Position numbers and translations under genes: made by a program
The notes under the pieces: generated by a model
Databases searched by the model: none
The model's input: the letters and a program-made list of their open reading frames with translations, nothing else
Told to the model about the DNA's origin: nothing
From: Chryseobacterium taiwanense
GTDB lineage: Bacteria > Bacteroidota > Bacteroidia > Flavobacteriales > Weeksellaceae
DNA length: 64,000 nt
Direction of reading: 5' to 3'
Assembly: GCF_000813825.1 (NCBI RefSeq)
Contig: NZ_JWTA01000004.1
Span: forward strand, 434,001 to 498,000
Part shown: positions 61,371 through 64,000 of the stretch, piece after piece
How the letters are laid out: every line of letters starts with the position of its first letter
Numbering within the stretch: position 1 is the first letter of the stretch

Positions 61371-62000
61371 TTACCTAGTCACAGAATCACTTTTCTTAAA
61401 AGCATCTACTTGTTGATAAGAATCGTTTTTCTCTTTTTCTTTTTTATCTGAAATTAAGATTCCGAAAAGATGGTCGATTTCATGCTGGAAAATTACGGCA
61501 GTGAAACCTTCTACAATTTCTAAATATTTCTGACCTTTCAAATCAACATATTCCAATTGAATGACTTTGCTTCTGTAAAACTGATCTCTGAAATCGGGAA
61601 TCGATAGATCTCCTTCGGGGCCGAGATTCTGTAATTCTGATCTCCAGACAATTACAGGATTGATGAAATATTCCAGAGGTTCACCCTGTTTATCAAAACG
61701 TTGAACCCAGATAATTTTTCTATTGATTCCCACCTGTGGTGCCGCAATGCCTACTCCACCATCGGTTGAAAGCAAAGATTCTTTCATTCTTTTAACTAAA
61801 ACCGCTGTGTTTTTATCTAACGGATCAATTTCTGTGGAAAGGCTCAGCAATGTTTTATGCTGATGTTCATCCGTTGTTTGATATATTGGTAATGCAGTAT
61901 TGATATCACCATGATTGATAATTGAGATCTCAGTAGAAGTCAGTTTCTGAGCATGGAATAAACCGATGAAAAGTATGAGAAGAAAAGGTAGTTTTTTCAT
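61371..62000 (-). CDS. Secreted peptide-deformylase-like protein with Asp for Cys
   Basis: The likely start is ATG at 61998-62000 (MKKLPFLLIL); the longer upstream ORF would run into the repeat. The 209-residue protein has a signal peptide (GLFHAQ), motif 1 GGVGIAAPQVG (81-91) and motif 3 QHEIDHLFG (172-180, H173, E174, H177). Motif 2, normally EGCLS, is EGDLS (129-133), so D131 stands where the Cys metal ligand should be. Peptide deformylase normally acts in the cytoplasm on nascent chains. An exported copy with a changed ligand suggests a different role, or loss of activity. Confidence 0.82.
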   Translation of the reverse strand: MKKLPFLLILFIGLFHAQKLTSTEISIINHGDINTALPIYQTTDEHQHKTLLSLSTEIDPLDKNTAVLVKRMKESLLSTDGGVGIAAPQVGINRKIIWVQRFDKQGEPLEYFINPVIVWRSELQNLGPEGDLSIPDFRDQFYRSKVIQLEYVDLKGQKYLEIVEGFTAVIFQHEIDHLFGILISDKKEKEKNDSYQQVDAFKKSDSVTR

Positions 62001-62054
62001 TTTTTGAAAGATGTTATACAAATATAGCCAATGTCTATTAAAAATGCTGTCCAT

Positions 62055-62126
62055 CATTCTGAACGAAGGAAAAATTTCAGCTTTGTTTTTAGAGATTCTT
62101 CACTCCGCTTTGCTTCGTTCAAAATG
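62055..62126. repeat. Inverted-repeat intergenic element with CATTCTGAACGAAG arms
   Basis: CATTCTGAACGAAG (62055-62068) and CTTCGTTCAAAATG (62113-62126) are complementary but for one G-U pair. Inside lies AGATTCTTCACTCCGC. The arms relate to the elements at 5580 and 63.3 kb. Confidence 0.65.
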
Positions 62127-62140
62127 ACAAACGTTGTGCA

Positions 62141-62164
62141 TAAAAAAACGGGCTAAAGCCCGTT
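62141..62164 (-). terminator. Terminator after the ChaN gene
   Basis: On the minus strand AACGGGCT pairs with AGCCCGTT around TT, followed by seven T. It lies 78 bp after the ChaN stop. Confidence 0.7.
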
Positions 62165-62241
62165 CCTATTGATATTATATCGTAATCTAACTATTTCCGA
62201 CTATCCAAACTGATTCTTTTTACTTTTTACCTGGCTCTTTC

Positions 62242-63114
62242 TTAATACGTTTTCGTCATATCGCTCGGAATAATCAGATTGAAATCTGTCGGAATATAAT
62301 CTTTTTCAGGTACTTTTAATTCAGGATTTTCGGATTCAAATACGGAGATCACTGCCATTTTCAGGTTTGGATTTTTCTGTTTGATGTACCAGTAAATTCC
62401 GCCAAATTCTTTGCTGTGGTAATTTCCATTGTAATGGATAAATGTTTTTCCGGCCTGAATATTTTTCAGAATAGATTCCGCCATGGTAGCGTCTTTTGTC
62501 GCCTGAGCGGAAATAAAGTTCATCACTTTTGTTCCGTCTGCGTGATCTCCCATCATGGTTTTCATTTCAGGATAACCGGGCGTATCCAAAGTTACTTTAA
62601 TAGGCAGCTGAGCAATGTATGTTTTTTCTTTTGCTGATAAATTACTCAGAGATTCTAAGCCTTCTTTTGCTGTTTGAGAGGCATATTTTCTAGGAATATT
62701 GGTCGCAATAAAGCTCAGTTTTTTATCTTTTGCAAAATCTACCAAGGGTTTATAATCTGTTGTGAAATTACTCCACAACCGCGCCGAATCTTTTAAGGTT
62801 TTAGCATCAAATTTTCCATTCAAATATTGGTTTAGCTGAGACTGATTGTCTCTTTCAAACATTTCTGCTCCCAAAATAAGTTGTCCGTTCTTCTGGGCAT
62901 ATAAAGCTTCGGTAATTTTCAGCTGAAGCCAATGATTGATGGAACTGTTATGATTTTCACCAAAGAAAACCACATCATAATCAGCCAGTTCTCTGAATAA
63001 TTTTTCCGGCTTGATTTCTTTTCCTTTTTTATCATAAAACTGATAGGGTTTGAAATTCTGGGCGCTCAATACGCCACAAACAACAAGCAATATCGCGATG
63101 AAAATATGTTTCAT
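62242..63114 (-). CDS. ChaN-family heme-binding protein
   Basis: The 290-residue secreted protein has signal peptide VLSAQNF and the ChaN (PF04187-like) landmarks VVFFGENHNSSINHWLQ (about 49-65) and HYNGNYHSKEFGG (about 228-240). In Campylobacter ChaN binds heme as a dimer and is an iron-regulated lipoprotein; here the protein lacks a lipobox Cys. Location next to a HmuS-type gene supports a role in heme or iron uptake. It ends at a terminator. Confidence 0.82.
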   Translation of the reverse strand: MKHIFIAILLVVCGVLSAQNFKPYQFYDKKGKEIKPEKLFRELADYDVVFFGENHNSSINHWLQLKITEALYAQKNGQLILGAEMFERDNQSQLNQYLNGKFDAKTLKDSARLWSNFTTDYKPLVDFAKDKKLSFIATNIPRKYASQTAKEGLESLSNLSAKEKTYIAQLPIKVTLDTPGYPEMKTMMGDHADGTKVMNFISAQATKDATMAESILKNIQAGKTFIHYNGNYHSKEFGGIYWYIKQKNPNLKMAVISVFESENPELKVPEKDYIPTDFNLIIPSDMTKTY

Positions 63115-63230
63115 TTTTTATTTTTTATAGTTTTAATTTAACGCAAAGTTTGCAAAGGTTTATTTTATTCTAACTTAATATTTTACGTTTCGCAAAGACG
63201 TTTCACTTAGCAATTGAATTACAGATTGTT

Positions 63231-63316
63231 ATGCTGAACGGGACGAAGTGAAATGAAGGGTCTCTATAACTTAAGCTGAGATTCTTCCTTCGTCAGAATG
63301 ACAGGCTGTATGCTGA
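63231..63316. repeat. Intergenic repeat with CTTCGTCAGAATGACA end
   Basis: TTATGCTGAACGGGACGAAG and CCTTCGTCAGAATGACAGG bound a block with internal AGATTCTTC. A second TGCTGAAC follows at 63310. It resembles the elements at 62.1 kb and 5.6 kb. The 310-bp gene-free stretch 63115-63424 contains this block, a terminator and little else. Confidence 0.6.
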
Positions 63317-63371
63317 ACAAATCTACAATTTTTGCAGTTTTACCGTTTACAAGTTAGCCTTTTTACTTAAG

Positions 63372-63404
63372 AAAAAAGCCGCCCTGTAAAAAACAAAACG
63401 GCTT
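63372..63404 (-). terminator. Terminator after the HmuS gene
   Basis: On the minus strand AAGCCGTTTTGT pairs with ACAGGGCGGCTT (three G-U pairs), followed by six T. It ends the truncated gene at the window edge. Confidence 0.75.
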
Positions 63405-63424
63405 CATAAAAATTATCTAACTAT

Positions 63425-64000
63425 TTATTTTTCTAAACCTGCTACAAGGTCTTTCCACTCTTGTAATTCAGGGATTCCAGGTTTTCTTTTTCCAAAGAAC
63501 TGAACGATGAAATCTCCTTCGCTGTTAAATACTTCAATAGCCGTTACTTCACCATCTTCCGTTGGTTTCTTTACGATCCATGCCTCAGCAATTTTCGTAA
63601 CGTCAAGGTGTAAATTGAAGTCAGGATCCATTACATTGAACCACTGTTGGTGCCAAAGTGTTTTTGTCACAGTTCCCGTATGGATCTGGATGATTCCTCT
63701 GTTTCCAACAAATATCATGATCGGCAATTGCTTTTCAGCAGCATCTTCAAGTACGCTTACCACTTTTGCGTTGTCGATTTTTTTAGTGAATCCTTCCGGA
63801 GCCAATCTTAATGCCTGAGTTCTGCTTACTCCGAATTTTCTTGTCATCATGAAGAAATCATGCGTATCTTTCAATTCTGTCCAGGCTTTTTGGAAACCTT
63901 CTACATCAATATCCGCATCTGCTTTTTCTTCAGCTTTTGGAGCTACCGCTTCAAATTCGAAAGTTGAAGTCTGCTCTTCTGCCTTGAATTTTTCAACAAT
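63425..64000 (-). CDS. hmuS: Hemin-degrading factor HmuS/ChuX-like, C-terminal part
   Basis: Only the last 191 codons are in the window; the 5' end lies beyond base 64000, and the frame is open through the edge, reading IVEKFKAEEQTS at its start. The HmuS landmarks are FQKAWTELKDTHDFFMMTRKFG (about 50-70), LRLAPEGFTKKI, IFVGNRGIIQIHTGTV and VMDPDFNLHLDVTKIAEAW, the second of two repeated heme-binding halves. HmuS proteins bind or break down heme taken up from outside. A Met-like start at 63874 is only an internal TTG. It precedes the ChaN gene. Positions are counted from the window edge. Confidence 0.88.
   Translation of the reverse strand: MVEKFKAEEQTSTFEFEAVAPKAEEKADADIDVEGFQKAWTELKDTHDFFMMTRKFGVSRTQALRLAPEGFTKKIDNAKVVSVLEDAAEKQLPIMIFVGNRGIIQIHTGTVTKTLWHQQWFNVMDPDFNLHLDVTKIAEAWIVKKPTEDGEVTAIEVFNSEGDFIVQFFGKRKPGIPELQEWKDLVAGLEK

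Noticed and set aside
62001..62057. N-terminal extension of the deformylase-like protein
   Set aside because: It reads through an intergenic repeat arm and hides the signal peptide that begins at 62000.
63425..63874. Complete 149-residue protein starting at 63874
   Set aside because: That start is an internal TTG; the same frame is open to base 64000 with HmuS-like sequence, so the gene is cut by the window edge.

Overview
The window is a stretch of chromosome from a low-GC member of the Flavobacteriia, most likely Chryseobacterium or a close relative in the Weeksellaceae. Signs for this are the AT-rich sequence, promoters of the Bacteroidota type (TTG about 16-20 bp upstream of TAnnTTTG), the near absence of Shine-Dalgarno sequences, a PorT-type type IX secretion protein next to a menaquinone methyltransferase, a short-chain (epimerase-like) threonine dehydrogenase, DUF3857 proteins, and a small double-glycine Cys-rich peptide. 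Genus assignment is inference. No tRNA, rRNA, CRISPR array, prophage or intact insertion sequence is visible.

Layout. 1-9 kb: NAD(P)HX repair gene (cut by the window edge), mscL, serA, a HAD phosphatase, a Pr6Pr-type membrane protein, idi, gcvT, an ArsC/Spx-type protein, a hotdog thioesterase, a TIM-barrel isomerase, then a fluoride riboswitch driving a CLC-F type fluoride exporter. 9-13 kb: LysR regulator with a YeiH-type transporter, a Cys-rich secreted peptide and an MFS transporter. 13-18.7 kb: rny, a probable 6S RNA, zapA and a coiled-coil partner, porT, menG/ubiE, and a FabH-like synthase. 18.8-30 kb: metallophosphoesterase, degenerate deacetylase-like protein, threonine dehydrogenase, gamma-glutamyltransferase, a two-component system followed by PAP2 phosphatase and TauE/SafE genes, dctA, and a lipid kinase. 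30-45.5 kb: DUF4163/DUF3298 lipoprotein, two tandem DUF3857 proteins, gyrB, divergent cydAB, an OmpA-domain protein, lysS, rlmF with a small cytochrome c, and an ankyrin protein. 45.6-52.7 kb: a complete trp operon (trpE-G-D-orf-C-F-B-A) behind a leader peptide with three consecutive Trp codons and a terminator/antiterminator pair. 52.7-64 kb: an epimerase with a divergent Crp-type regulator, lipB, a serine hydrolase, a nitroreductase-ohrR-ohr operon with an operator over its -33 box, a secreted lactonase, an unknown secreted protein, a secreted peptide-deformylase-like protein, and ChaN plus HmuS heme-handling proteins (hmuS cut by the edge).

The most interesting material is regulatory. It includes a ribosome-mediated trp attenuator whose leader ORF starts almost at the predicted transcription start, a fluoride riboswitch that appears to act on a rare Shine-Dalgarno sequence, a 6S-like RNA between zapA and rny, and an ohrR operator overlapping a textbook promoter. 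Among proteins, the outliers are an exported deformylase with Asp in place of the metal-binding Cys, a DUF3857 paralogue lacking the transglutaminase Cys, and an unknown gene translationally packed inside the trp operon. Several families of palindromic and dispersed intergenic repeats fill the gaps between genes.
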